Of a stretch of 64,000 nt of DNA, positions 18,209 through 25,106 are shown piece by piece. How positions within the stretch are numbered: position 1 is the first letter of the stretch; the number at the start of each line of letters is the position of its first letter. Source of the DNA: Bradyrhizobium tropiciagri. GTDB taxonomy: Bacteria; Pseudomonadota; Alphaproteobacteria; Rhizobiales; Xanthobacteraceae. The position numbers and the translations under genes are program-made. Below the pieces are notes generated by a model, which saw nothing but the letters and a program-made list of their open reading frames with translations, did not search any database and was not told where the DNA came from. The stretch spans positions 50,236 through 114,235 of the forward strand of contig NZ_JAFCKH010000017.1 in assembly GCF_018130505.1 (NCBI RefSeq), read 5' to 3'.

Positions 18209-18610
18209 ATGAGACCCGAGAACATCCATGTGACTGCCTCAGCAGCCCCTCCCGGCCCGCAGCACGAGGACTGCCGCGGCGTCGCCTCGGTGCTGTCGCG
18301 GGTCGGCGACAAATGGAGCGTGCTGGTGATCATGCTGCTGATCGACGGGCCGCGCCGCTTCAACGAACTGAAGCGTATGATCAACGGCATCTCGCAGCGC
18401 ATGCTGACGCTGACGCTGCGCGGTCTCGAGCGCGACGGCCTCGTCACGCGCACGGTCTATCCGACCATTCCGCCGCGGGTCGATTACGAGCTGACCGATC
18501 TCGGCCGCGGTCTGGCCGAGCCGGTGAAGGCGCTCGGCCAATGGGCGTTCGCGCATCTGCCCGAGATCGAGGGCGCGCGGGGGCGATTCGATGCGCGGAA
18601 GGAGGAGTGA
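18209..18610 (+). CDS. HxlR-family transcriptional regulator
   Basis: A 133-residue HxlR regulator. C22 lies in HEDCRGVASVLSRVGDKWSVLVIMLL. The winged helix follows (GPRRFNELKRMINGISQRML, then LTLRGLERDGLVTRTVYPTIPPRVDYELTDLG). The single Cys at the start of the first helix is the position used by YodB/QorR-type regulators to sense quinones or diamide. It is divergent from azoR. This is the second HxlR/oxidoreductase pair within 3 kb. Confidence 0.9.
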   Translation: MRPENIHVTASAAPPGPQHEDCRGVASVLSRVGDKWSVLVIMLLIDGPRRFNELKRMINGISQRMLTLTLRGLERDGLVTRTVYPTIPPRVDYELTDLGRGLAEPVKALGQWAFAHLPEIEGARGRFDARKEE

Positions 18611-18636
18611 GCGCGCTGATCGCTTCTCTTGTTATC

Positions 18637-18738
18637 CGTCACCCTGAGGAGGCCGCAACGCGGCCGTCTCGAAGGGCGACGGCCACCAGCCGGGCCGTGC
18701 ATCCTTCGAGACGCGCTACGCGCTCCTCAGGATGACGG
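18637..18738. repeat. Palindromic repeat (CGTCACCCTGAGGAG type)
   Basis: Left arm CGTCACCCTGAGGAG and right arm CTCCTCAGGATGACGG pair, as do the inner CGTCTCGAAGG and CCTTCGAGACG. It lies between the HxlR gene and the dprA 3' end. It is the familiar Bradyrhizobium palindrome that ends in CTCAGGATGACGG. Confidence 0.75.
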
Positions 18739-18768
18739 GATTGGCAGTTGCAAAGCGGCAGTGTCAGG

Positions 18769-19794
18769 TCAGATCATCGACACCAGCCCGCCGCCGTGGC
18801 GTTCGAGCTTGCCGGCGAGCTCGAGTTCCAGCAGCACGGCGCGGACCACGGCGGGGGATGCGTCGGACATCCGGATCAGATCGTCGAGGCTGATCGGGCT
18901 CGGGCCGAGCAGGCCGATGATGCGGGCTCGGTCGGAGGCGTCGGTGGCGAAGTCGAGCGGCTCGTCGTCCTCGCGGGCGTCGAACATGACCGGCCGCTCC
19001 ATGATCGGCGTCACGGCATTGACGATGTCGGCGGCTTCGGTGACCAGCGTCGCGCCCTGCTTGATCAGATCGTTGGTGCCGGCAGCGCGCGGATCGATCG
19101 GCGAGCCCGGCACGGCAAACACCTCGCGGCCCTGTTCGGCCGCCATCCGTGCGGTGATCAGCGAGCCCGAGCGGTGCGCGGCTTCCACGATGACGACGCC
19201 GAGCGAGGCGCCCGAGATCAGCCGGTTGCGCCGCGGGAAGTCGCGCGCCCGCGGCACGTGGCCGAGCGGCATTTCGGAGATCGCCGCGCCGCGCGCGAGC
19301 AGAGCGGCCAACATATCCTCATGCTCCGGCGGATAGATCTTGTCGTGGCCACCGGCCAGCACGGCGACCGTGCCGCTTGTGACGGTGGCGCGATGCGCCG
19401 CCTGATCGATGCCGCGGGCGAGGCCCGAGATCACGACAAAGCCGGCCTCGCCGAGATCGCGCGCGAGCTGGCCGGCGAATTTCAATCCGGCGCCGGAGGC
19501 GTTGCGCGAACCGACGATCGCGATCATCGGACGCGCCAGCGTGTCGAGCGCGCCGCGCACGCCGAGCAGCGGCGGCGCATCGTCGATGGTGGCAAGCCGC
19601 GGCGGATAGGCCGCTTCGCCTGATGCAACGAGGTCGACGCCGTACTTCCGGCAGGCCATCAGCTCCGCGGCGGCTTCGGCCTCGCTGCAGATGCGCGCCG
19701 AGGCGCCGCCGCGGCGCGCGAGATCGGGCAGCCGTTCCAGCGCGGCGGCCGCGTTGCCGAAATGGCGCAGCAGCGATGCAAAGGTGCGGGGGCC
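18769..19794 (-). pseudogene. dprA: dprA 3' part, cut off by transposon insertion
   Basis: DNA-processing protein A (Smf), which loads RecA on incoming single-stranded DNA. This piece starts at codons [16 protein letters not shown] and contains the Rossmann-like core ([83 protein letters not shown]) and the C-terminal winged helix, to the stop at 18769. The missing N-terminal codons are at 24910-25001 beyond the transposon. If the 5,115-bp element and one 8-bp duplicate are removed, the two parts join in frame as a 369-residue DprA. The gene is therefore almost certainly inactive. An internal start (MACRKYGV, 19659) could give only a truncated protein lacking the SAM-like N-terminus. Confidence 0.93.
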
Positions 19795-19823
19795 CGGTAT
19801 TATGGCGCAAACGCCACAAGGCC
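19795..19823 (+). repeat. Left terminal inverted repeat (IRL)
   Basis: 29 bp, perfect match to the reverse complement of 24881-24909. It contains its own small palindrome TGGCG-CAAA-CGCCA. The adjacent 8-bp target copy is at 19787-19794. Confidence 0.95.
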
Positions 19824-19837
19824 CGTAGAACGGGCAA

Positions 19838-20470
19838 ATGCGGCGCGATTACCTCATTGCGATCCTGCTGGCCGTTGCGGCGGTCCCATTGGGGGCGGCT
19901 ATGATGGTCGCGCCTGACTATCTTCACCTAAGCGGATATTTCGTTCCCCTCACGTTTTGGGGAGGAATTGCGCTGGCCGCCGCGCTCATACTCGTTGCCG
20001 CCCTCATAGCTTGGCGTGGTGAAAGGGCGAACGAAAGTCACGCCGTTTCCCCTCTGAGCCACGAGCCGCGAAACGTCAGGTTGATAGACGCCATCTGGCG
20101 CATTCACCTTGGCTGCTGGGATGATAGGGTTGATTGCAGCGGCGACCCCGACGCAGAAATCAAATTCTTCAAGATAACCAGCCAAATCAGACAACTGGCC
20201 CTTGATGGGAAGTTGCCTGTCTGGGGCACTAAGGGGCGCCGCCCCGGAGCGCCATTCGAGGCAGTTCCGTTGGCGTTCTGGAGAACCCACGAGATCGTAT
20301 CCTCTTACGTCATGAACTATTTGGCCCAAGACGTTTTCGTTTGCGTGACCGAGCCAACAAAAATTGGCCAAGTCCGACACGCGCGGACAATGGATTGGAA
20401 TCCAGACTTCATGACAAGCCGGGAAGTCGTGGAGAGGCTATGGCCTCCTGCCCAAGGGAGGGTACCGTGA
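19838..20470 (+). CDS. Transposon cargo: membrane-anchored hypothetical protein
   Basis: A 210-residue protein whose ATG lies only 15 bases inside the left terminal repeat. Two N-terminal helices (about residues 6-26, [20 protein letters not shown], and 37-58, [22 protein letters not shown]) precede a cytosolic domain ([17 protein letters not shown]; then [22 protein letters not shown]...[10 protein letters not shown]). The tail ERLWPP and the phrase KLPVWG occur in small mobile-element cargo proteins I have seen in Rhizobiales, without assigned function. It converges on the cargo gene at 20513. Confidence 0.75.
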   Translation: MRRDYLIAILLAVAAVPLGAAMMVAPDYLHLSGYFVPLTFWGGIALAAALILVAALIAWRGERANESHAVSPLSHEPRNVRLIDAIWRIHLGCWDDRVDCSGDPDAEIKFFKITSQIRQLALDGKLPVWGTKGRRPGAPFEAVPLAFWRTHEIVSSYVMNYLAQDVFVCVTEPTKIGQVRHARTMDWNPDFMTSREVVERLWPPAQGRVP

Positions 20471-20512
20471 GCTAGGAGAAGCGCCGTGTGGCGGCGCGCG
20501 GCTTGGGCCGCA

Positions 20513-21334
20513 TCAATCGGAATCGTTGCCGTAGCGGTGCAGTCGGGCGTTCTCGACCAAAATTTCGTGTCCGCTCACCGCTTTGACGGGACCCATTTGA
20601 GCGAAGAGAACCTCAATGTTGCGTCCGTTATACCGATGGCAAAAGCGAGAACGTCTTATCTCGCCGAAACCATCGTCGTAAATGATGATCCCCCAAATGT
20701 AGATAAACACCTTGTAATACTTCCCGAACTCCTTCTGGTCGAATTTGATCCTTGGAGCGCCCTGCGTCATTGCGGTACCGGGAGACAGAGTTACCTCGCC
20801 TTCTGCGGCACCTTCATCGACCGGGAAGTCATTGAAGCGGTCACTCTCATCAAAAGTATGAGTGATGGTCCACCTGACCTTCTTCGCTGGCAGATTGCCA
20901 ACGTTGCGAATTATGATGTTGGGGTGGCACAAAAAGGCGGAGCCAGATGCAACTATCCCAGCAGGTTCAACGCTGATGTAGGCCCGCTGAAGGATGCGAG
21001 TATCCCGCTCTTGATTGGTGGCAGTATCTCTAGTTGCTTTCCACAACTTCTCTGTCGAATACCAGAGGCGAGCTGTGAAAACCGCAAGCACCACCGTGAA
21101 TCCAGAGACCAGCGCGTGCTCGTAGGTTTCCAAGAAGTGAGTCAGGGGATGCAAGGAGACCCCGACTACCCATGGGATGACGCCGCCAAACGTGGTGCAG
21201 TGACCTTGATGGTAATCCTTGCTGGCTGCTGGGTATGTCTGTTGGCATGTCGAAAGTAGTGAATAGGCGATGTCGAACGCCACCAGCATCAAGCAGATAA
21301 AAATAAGCGGCTGAAACTTCTTTAAGCTACTCAC
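20513..21334 (-). CDS. Transposon cargo: membrane protein with extracytoplasmic-type domain
   Basis: A 273-residue protein with helices near residues 9-28 (PLIFICLMLVAFDIAYSLLS) and 73-90 (ALVSGFTVVLAVFTARLW). A short coiled region (YSTEKLWKATRDTATNQERDTRI) and a beta-rich domain with NIIIRNVGNLPAKKVRW, reminiscent of an Ig-like fold, follow. AT-richer than the chromosome around it. No enzymatic motif seen and no function assigned. Its promoter is shared and divergent with the transposase (21421-21512). Confidence 0.8.
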   Translation of the reverse strand: MSSLKKFQPLIFICLMLVAFDIAYSLLSTCQQTYPAASKDYHQGHCTTFGGVIPWVVGVSLHPLTHFLETYEHALVSGFTVVLAVFTARLWYSTEKLWKATRDTATNQERDTRILQRAYISVEPAGIVASGSAFLCHPNIIIRNVGNLPAKKVRWTITHTFDESDRFNDFPVDEGAAEGEVTLSPGTAMTQGAPRIKFDQKEFGKYYKVFIYIWGIIIYDDGFGEIRRSRFCHRYNGRNIEVLFAQMGPVKAVSGHEILVENARLHRYGNDSD

Positions 21335-21420
21335 CGCGCCCCCTGCGGTCAGAAAGCCGAATACTACCTGTTGGGGTTCTGGGACTGCAATACACCTAAT
21401 AGCTTATAGTGCACCGCAAA

Positions 21421-21512
21421 CTAACGTATTCGTGAGCTAACACAAACGATAGATTTGTTGACCCGAAGACAAGCCTATCATATTCGTTACCTATCGTATT
21501 CGTTAGGTAACG
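21421..21512. promoter_or_regulatory. Divergent promoter with repeated operator-like motif
   Basis: Two adjacent direct copies, CCTATCATATTCGTTA (21474-21489) and CCTATCGTATTCGTTA (21490-21505), end 10 bases before the transposase GTG. A third, inverted, degenerate copy lies at 21438-21452. A -35-like TTGACC is at 21458-21463, 17 bases before TATTCG. The same motif recurs at 23879-23956. Protein binding here would block transposase transcription or initiation. Confidence 0.55.
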
Positions 21513-21515
21513 ACT

Positions 21516-22496
21516 GTGTCCCAACACTTCCTCCTCAGCAAAGCGGCAAAGAGCCTGAGCCTAGCTCAGGTGTTCCGCATGACTGACGCGGAAGCCGAGA
21601 CGGCCTTCAAGGCCATCCGTTGGGCTTCTACCGCTGGCGCTCCCGTATGCCCTTCCTGCGGCTCCGTAGAGGCTTACGAGGCCCGCCGTCCTAACGGCTC
21701 CCTGCGCTTCCGCTGCAAGGGCTGCAAAAAGGACTTCACCATCACTTCCGGGACGCTGTTCGCCAGCCACAAGCTGCCCCTGCGCGGCTATCTGGCGGCC
21801 ATTGCCGTGTTCTGCAACGAAGTGAAGGGCAAGTCCGCGCTGGCGCTCAGCCGCGACCTGGGTCTGTCCTACAAGTCCGCATTCGTCCTCCTGCACAAGC
21901 TGCGCGAGGCGATGGCTGAGGAAATGAAGGACCGCGTCGTCGGCGGCGAAGGCAAGACTGCGGAAGTCGATGGCGGCTATTTCGGCGGCTACGTGAAGCC
22001 CGCCAACCTCAAAGAGGATCGTATTGACCGCCGGTTCGCCCGTAACCAGAACGGCAAGCGCAAGGTTGTCGTGATCGTGCGCGAGCGCGGCGGCAACTCG
22101 GTCCCGGCCGTGTTCGGCTCCGAAAGCCAAGCCGCCGCTTTCATCAAGGCCCGCATCGCCAAGGGGACCGTCGTCAACGCTGACGAAGCCGCCTCTTGGG
22201 ATGGCCTCCATGAGCGTTTCGAGATGAAGCGCATCAACCATCAGGAGGCGTACAGCCTCGATGGTGCCTGCACCAATCAGGCTGAGGAGTACTTCAGCCG
22301 CCTGCGCCGTGCCGAGATCGGCATTCACCACCATATCGCTGGTGCGTACCTGCTGCGGTATGCGCAGGAGTCCTCATGGCGTGAGGACAACCGCAGGGTC
22401 TCGAATGGCGATCAGGTGAACCGCATTGCCGCTCTGGCCTTGAAGCGCGGCAAGTCCGTGGACTTCACCGGGTATTGGCAACGACACATCGCTTAG
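21516..22496 (+). CDS. IS1595-family (ISXO2-like) transposase
   Basis: A 326-residue transposase with a GTG start. The N-terminal zinc ribbon uses C45/C48 (VCPSCGS) and C67/C70 (FRCKGCKKDF). A middle HTH-like region (SRDLGLSYKSAFVLLHKLREAM) precedes the DDE-type core: D152 in EVDGGYFGGYV, D223 in VNADEAASWDG, and the third-position region CTNQAEEYFSRLRRAEIGIH. This is the ISXO2-like/DDE_Tnp_IS1595 layout at full length, with no frameshift. It catalyses cut-and-paste movement using the 29-bp ends. It lies in the centre of the element between cargo genes, and its last 4 bases overlap the convergent gene at 22493. Confidence 0.95.
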   Translation: MSQHFLLSKAAKSLSLAQVFRMTDAEAETAFKAIRWASTAGAPVCPSCGSVEAYEARRPNGSLRFRCKGCKKDFTITSGTLFASHKLPLRGYLAAIAVFCNEVKGKSALALSRDLGLSYKSAFVLLHKLREAMAEEMKDRVVGGEGKTAEVDGGYFGGYVKPANLKEDRIDRRFARNQNGKRKVVVIVRERGGNSVPAVFGSESQAAAFIKARIAKGTVVNADEAASWDGLHERFEMKRINHQEAYSLDGACTNQAEEYFSRLRRAEIGIHHHIAGAYLLRYAQESSWREDNRRVSNGDQVNRIAALALKRGKSVDFTGYWQRHIA

Positions 22497-22912
22497 CGCG
22501 CGTGTCCCCTTGTATGGAAGATTGACGCCGTATCGATCAGGTTTTCATTTATCATTTGGCGCAGTTGCTCAAGGTTGGCTTCGGCCGTCGCCCGGCTCTG
22601 CGATCCAACCGGAGCGCTTGCGACCTGCGCCTCAGCATCGGCGATAATAGACTTCAGGCCGCGCAGTCTTACCTTGTTCATGATGTAGCCCGTGATCAGC
22701 GGACCTACTACCCCGATCCCAACAGCTACCCATGGCGCCGCGGACTCCACCACCAGCGTCCAAGGCTCTCCCAGTCCCAGTTTCTGGGCAATGACGATCC
22801 AGCCAGAACCAACGCCAGCACCGGCAACCTTTGAGAGGGTGCCGGGCCGGCCATTGGTTCTGAGTATGGGGGGCTGATTAGGCTGCTGCTCGGGTGCTGA
22901 TTGTGATGTCAT
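22493..22912 (-). CDS. Transposon cargo: small membrane protein with C-terminal helix
   Basis: A 139-residue protein. The N-terminal tail is Pro/Gln-rich (SAPEQQPNQPPIL). A membrane-hairpin-like stretch follows (GAGVGSGWIVIAQKL; then APWVAVGIGVVGPLITGYIM). The C-terminal helix (LKSIIADAEAQVASAPVG...ANLEQLRQMINENL) resembles phage holin or spanin-type accessory proteins only loosely. No family assigned. Its 5' end overlaps the upstream cargo gene by 35 bases, so the two are likely cotranscribed. Confidence 0.65.
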   Translation of the reverse strand: MTSQSAPEQQPNQPPILRTNGRPGTLSKVAGAGVGSGWIVIAQKLGLGEPWTLVVESAAPWVAVGIGVVGPLITGYIMNKVRLRGLKSIIADAEAQVASAPVGSQSRATAEANLEQLRQMINENLIDTASIFHTRGHAR

Positions 22913-23147
22913 GATTTCGCCGAATGCGGTCGTGCAGGCTCACCAACTCATCGGTGTCCAGCTTCTGAACGCTATCGGCAGTAATCTCTTTCACAACCAC
23001 CCCGTCCGAGTCGATAAACACAATCGACTTGGGCGTAGAGTTTTGCCAAATCCGAAATGCTAAAATGGCGGTGGGGATAATCACGGCTCCCAAAGAGAAA
23101 GCCGAGAGTAGCCTCATCACTTCTACTTCAGTCATGAGACTCACCAT
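22878..23147 (-). CDS. Transposon cargo: single-pass membrane protein
   Basis: An 89-residue protein. One N-terminal helix (RLLSAFSLGAVIIPTAILAF) is followed by a cytosolic part (PKSIVFIDSDGVVVKEITADSVQKLDTDELVSLHDRIRRNH). No known family. ATG 23147 is preceded, 7 bases away, by AAGGTG, which is also one strand of the outer stem of the three-way junction at 23155-23206. Its translation may therefore depend on RNA folding. A second in-frame ATG at 23135 is possible. Confidence 0.65.
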   Translation of the reverse strand: MVSLMTEVEVMRLLSAFSLGAVIIPTAILAFRIWQNSTPKSIVFIDSDGVVVKEITADSVQKLDTDELVSLHDRIRRNHDITISTRAAA

Positions 23148-23154
23148 GTGAAAA

Positions 23155-23206
23155 CACCTTCAGCGCTGGAAACGCTGGGGAACATGACAAGTTCCCGCAA
23201 AAGGTG
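23155..23206 (-). promoter_or_regulatory. Three-way-junction leader enclosing the ribosome binding site
   Basis: On the minus-strand RNA an outer stem CACCTT/AAGGTG encloses two hairpins: GGGAAC-(7)-GTTCCC and CAGCG-(7)-CGCTG. The two inner helices abut each other and the outer helix with almost no linker (only TTGC on one side). AAGGTG is the apparent Shine-Dalgarno sequence of the gene starting at 23147. Folding would hide it. Confidence 0.5.
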
Positions 23207-23408
23207 CAAGGAAATCCAATTCAATTAGGACGCGGAAAATGCTTTAAAACCGTTAACGAGGCCATTTTCATGGCCTTTTGTCCGTTTGGCCAGCCCAAAG
23301 GTTCACCGCGCCTGCGTCACTTTCGCCCCGGATATATGCGGGGCTGGCCGGGTTTCCACCCGCGATTCGTAGCGTTTGCGTGAAGTATGAGCGGGCTGAG
23401 AGGCCGTT

Positions 23409-23870
23409 TTATTGACCCAGATCAACGATCCGCCACCTTGCCGGGCTGGCTTCGCCAACCCGCTCTACGCTCTTACCTTCGTGGTTTTTGAGGCTGTGCT
23501 GCACCGCAAGAGCGATGCCCTGCACGTCGTCGCCGGAGGCGCCCTCGACGCCATGGGCGGCCAAAACGGCCTTGGCTAGCTCCGTCGTGGTCATCGGCTC
23601 CGTGGCCGTCCTGAGCACGTCCAGCGCCCGCCGGTAGAGGGTGCCGCGCTTGAACCACGGGTTGGGCTTCCGCCGCTTCACCGCGATCCGACCCAGATTG
23701 TAGCTGGGGTCCAGCATCTTGATGACGGCCTCGACGTGCCGCATCTGCTCGCTCAAGGCGTCGTGCTGTTGCCGGTTGGCGAGTATCTGGCCGCCCAGCT
23801 CCATGTGGAGCCGTTCAAGGGTGTTGATCGCCGGGCGGGTGTGAGGGTCTTTCGTCGGTCTGCCGCGCAT
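23409..23870 (-). CDS. Transposon cargo: hypothetical protein, possible DNA-binding
   Basis: A 153-residue soluble, basic protein beginning MRGRPTKDPHTRPAINTLER. A predicted coiled helix (GGQILANRQQHDALSEQMRHVEAVIKML) is followed by a winged-helix-like segment (RRALDVLRTATEPMTTTELAKAVLAAHG) and an ending SPARWRIVDLGQ. The TELAKAVLAAHG part has helix-turn-helix character and is common in small mobile-element proteins. It is transcribed divergently from the DUF6471 gene, with repeated operator-like motifs between. It is my best candidate for a regulator of the element; this is inference. Confidence 0.7.
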   Translation of the reverse strand: MRGRPTKDPHTRPAINTLERLHMELGGQILANRQQHDALSEQMRHVEAVIKMLDPSYNLGRIAVKRRKPNPWFKRGTLYRRALDVLRTATEPMTTTELAKAVLAAHGVEGASGDDVQGIALAVQHSLKNHEGKSVERVGEASPARWRIVDLGQ

Positions 23871-23878
23871 TGCCGCAT

Positions 23879-23956
23879 CCTATCGAATGTGATAGCTAAC
23901 GAATATGAACCGTTTGACCGGAAGTCAAGGCCGGTCTATCGTATTTGTTAGCTCAC
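23879..23956. promoter_or_regulatory. Second divergent promoter with the shared motif
   Basis: CTATCGTATTTGTTA (23936-23950) repeats the motif found before the transposase, and TAACGAATATGA (23897-23908) is its exact 12-base inverted match. CTATCGAATGTGATAG lies at 23880-23895. TTGACC at 23914-23919 is followed 17 bases later by TATCGT, the same -35 spacing as at 21458. GAAG-N-CAAG is also shared between the two regions. Confidence 0.55.
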
Positions 23957-23976
23957 GGAATCGATAGGAGAACGCC

Positions 23977-24219
23977 ATGGTCCTACCCAAGGCGGAAGAG
24001 GAATGGGGCCAGCGCGCCAGCGCCTTCCTCAAGGCGGAAATGAAGAAAGCCGACGTGACCTATGCCGATCTGGTCAAGCGGCTGAAGAAGCACGGCCTCA
24101 AAGACGAGACCGAGGCCGGGATCACCATGAAGCTCAAGCGGGGATCGTTCACGGCTATCTTCTTTCTTGCATGCGTTGCGGCGCTAGAGCTTGAGCAAGT
24201 GGTGTTAGAGGAAATCTGA
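23977..24219 (+). CDS. DUF6471 family protein (transposon cargo)
   Basis: An 80-residue protein with the DUF6471 pattern: EEWGQRASAFLKAEMKKADV, TYADLVKRLKKHGLKDET, then a KLKRGSFTAIFFLACVAALEL helix. The helix-turn-helix-like arrangement resembles small Cro/CI-type proteins, and a DNA-binding role is plausible but unproven. The ATG is preceded by ATAGGAGAAC. It is the first of a rightward cluster of four small genes ending at the terminator at 24835. Confidence 0.8.
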   Translation: MVLPKAEEEWGQRASAFLKAEMKKADVTYADLVKRLKKHGLKDETEAGITMKLKRGSFTAIFFLACVAALELEQVVLEEI

Positions 24220-24223
24220 CCGC

Positions 24224-24472
24224 ATGCCTCACCTCAATACTTGCCTTACGATCCTGCGCAGGCTGATTGCCAAGGGTGACGTGAACGGCATACCGCTGGC
24301 TGAGCGGGCGATAAAGGAATATCTTGAAGCAACACCAGAGCCTGCCCGTAGAAGCGGCCTTCGTTTGATTCAGGACGACGTTCTAATACAACGCGACGCG
24401 GTGATAGGAGATCGGTACGACTTCGCCGAAACCATTAACGTCTACATCGAGAAGGTGTTGGTATCGCTCTAA
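24224..24472 (+). CDS. Transposon cargo: hypothetical protein
   Basis: An 82-residue soluble protein, MPHLNTCLTILRRLIAKGDV...EYLEATPEPARRSGLRLIQDDVL...NVYIEKVLVSL, probably mostly helical. It starts 4 bases after the DUF6471 stop, so it is in the same operon. No family recognised. Confidence 0.65.
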   Translation: MPHLNTCLTILRRLIAKGDVNGIPLAERAIKEYLEATPEPARRSGLRLIQDDVLIQRDAVIGDRYDFAETINVYIEKVLVSL

Positions 24473-24505
24473 TCAGACAATGAGAGATCACTTGGGAGGC
24501 GTGCA

Positions 24506-24595
24506 ATGCACCCACAGTCAATTCTCGCAATAGTCGTCTTGGTTGCCATGATCGGGCTTGGCGCTTTTGTCGTCTATGAATACGTGCCCCATTAG
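24506..24595 (+). CDS. Transposon cargo: 29-aa membrane peptide
   Basis: ATG 24506 is preceded by TTGGGAGGCGTGCA. The peptide MHPQSILAIVVLVAMIGLGA then FVVYEYVPH is one hydrophobic helix with short polar ends. Good ribosome binding site and position inside the rightward cargo cluster support it. The shape is like small type I toxin or accessory membrane peptides, but nothing else supports that. Confidence 0.5.
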   Translation: MHPQSILAIVVLVAMIGLGAFVVYEYVPH

Positions 24596-24603
24596 GTAAA
24601 GCG

Positions 24604-24774
24604 ATGACAAAGGAAACGAAGTCCTTGCGCAAGCAGGCCGATAAGGCCGAGCGCGCAGCGCGGGCGAGCACTGATGCTGAGGCATCCGAAAGCATGCTGG
24701 CGTTGGCGAAAGCCTTCCGCAGTCAGGCCGAAGTCATAAAGGCTAAAAAGAACACCGACAAAAAGCGCCGATGA
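24604..24774 (+). CDS. Transposon cargo: 56-aa charged helical protein
   Basis: ATG 24604, 8 bases after the previous stop, with TAGGTAAAGCG upstream. The protein MTKETKSLRKQADKAERAAR, then ASTDAEASESMLALAKAFRS and QAEVIKAKKNTDKKRR, is one long basic amphipathic helix. Similar short proteins appear in Rhizobiales mobile elements. Function unknown. Confidence 0.6.
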   Translation: MTKETKSLRKQADKAERAARASTDAEASESMLALAKAFRSQAEVIKAKKNTDKKRR

Positions 24775-24834
24775 TGTTACGGTGGCGCTGCCGTCTTCCC
24801 TGTTGCGACATGGGGTTGATGGGCTAGCAAAACT

Positions 24835-24868
24835 AAATCCCGTCCGGCTCGGTCCGGGCGGGATTTTT
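24835..24868 (+). terminator. Intrinsic terminator of the rightward cargo cluster
   Basis: Stem AAATCCCG / CGGGATTT, extended by a T-G wobble and CCGG/CCGG, 6-base loop, then a T5 run. It lies just inside the right terminal repeat and would prevent cargo transcription from leaving the element. Confidence 0.85.
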
Positions 24869-24880
24869 CCGTCGCAGACA

Positions 24881-24909
24881 GGCCTTGTGGCGTTTGCGCC
24901 ATAATACCG
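24881..24909 (-). repeat. Right terminal inverted repeat (IRR)
   Basis: 29 bp, exact reverse complement of IRL at 19795-19823. The adjacent target copy CGGGGGCC is at 24910-24917. Confidence 0.95.
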
Positions 24910-25001
24910 CGGGGGCCGACATTGTCGGAGCGGATCAGCCGCAGGCGATTGAGCCGTTCGGCGTCGCTAAGCGTGGCTGCGCTGGTGGTTCGGTCATGCA
25001 T
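24910..25001 (-). pseudogene. dprA: dprA 5' part, separated by the transposon
   Basis: The N-terminal ~30 codons of DprA: MHDRTTSAATLSDAERLNRL then RLIRSDNVGPR, the start of the SAM-like domain. The frame breaks at the 8-bp target copy and continues at 19794 across the transposon. ATG 25001 is chosen; an in-frame ATG at 25049 would add 16 residues (MSRLITISGWAKLPLA). Reading into the element adds only about 38 foreign residues before a stop near 24777, so no functional product is expected. Confidence 0.88.
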
Positions 25002-25106
25002 TGCGAGGGGCAGCTTCGCCCAACCGGAGATTGTGATCAACCGTGACATTGGCTTGGCCGCACGCGCCGCGCTAAAAGGTAGCCGACAGCAAAGGAAATG
25101 CAGGCC

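Larger units (their letters stand above)
19795..24909. mobile_element. 5.1-kb IS1595-family transposon with cargo, inserted in dprA
   Basis: The element is bounded by perfect 29-bp terminal inverted repeats (19795-19823 and 24881-24909) that begin CGGTATTATGGCGCAAACGC. It is flanked by the 8-bp direct duplication CGGGGGCC (19787-19794 and 24910-24917). An 8-bp duplication fits the IS1595 family, as does the transposase at 21516. It carries nine further genes on both strands, two divergent promoter regions with shared motifs and a terminator near the right end. Perfect ends and target copies point to a recent, probably still movable insertion. Several cargo genes, most clearly 20513-21500, look less GC-rich than the surrounding chromosome. 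Confidence 0.95.

Noticed and set aside
20486-21259. 257-codon rightward frame inside the transposon
   Set aside because: It overlaps the 273-aa leftward gene, which has clear membrane helices and an Ig-like domain; the rightward product has no such features.
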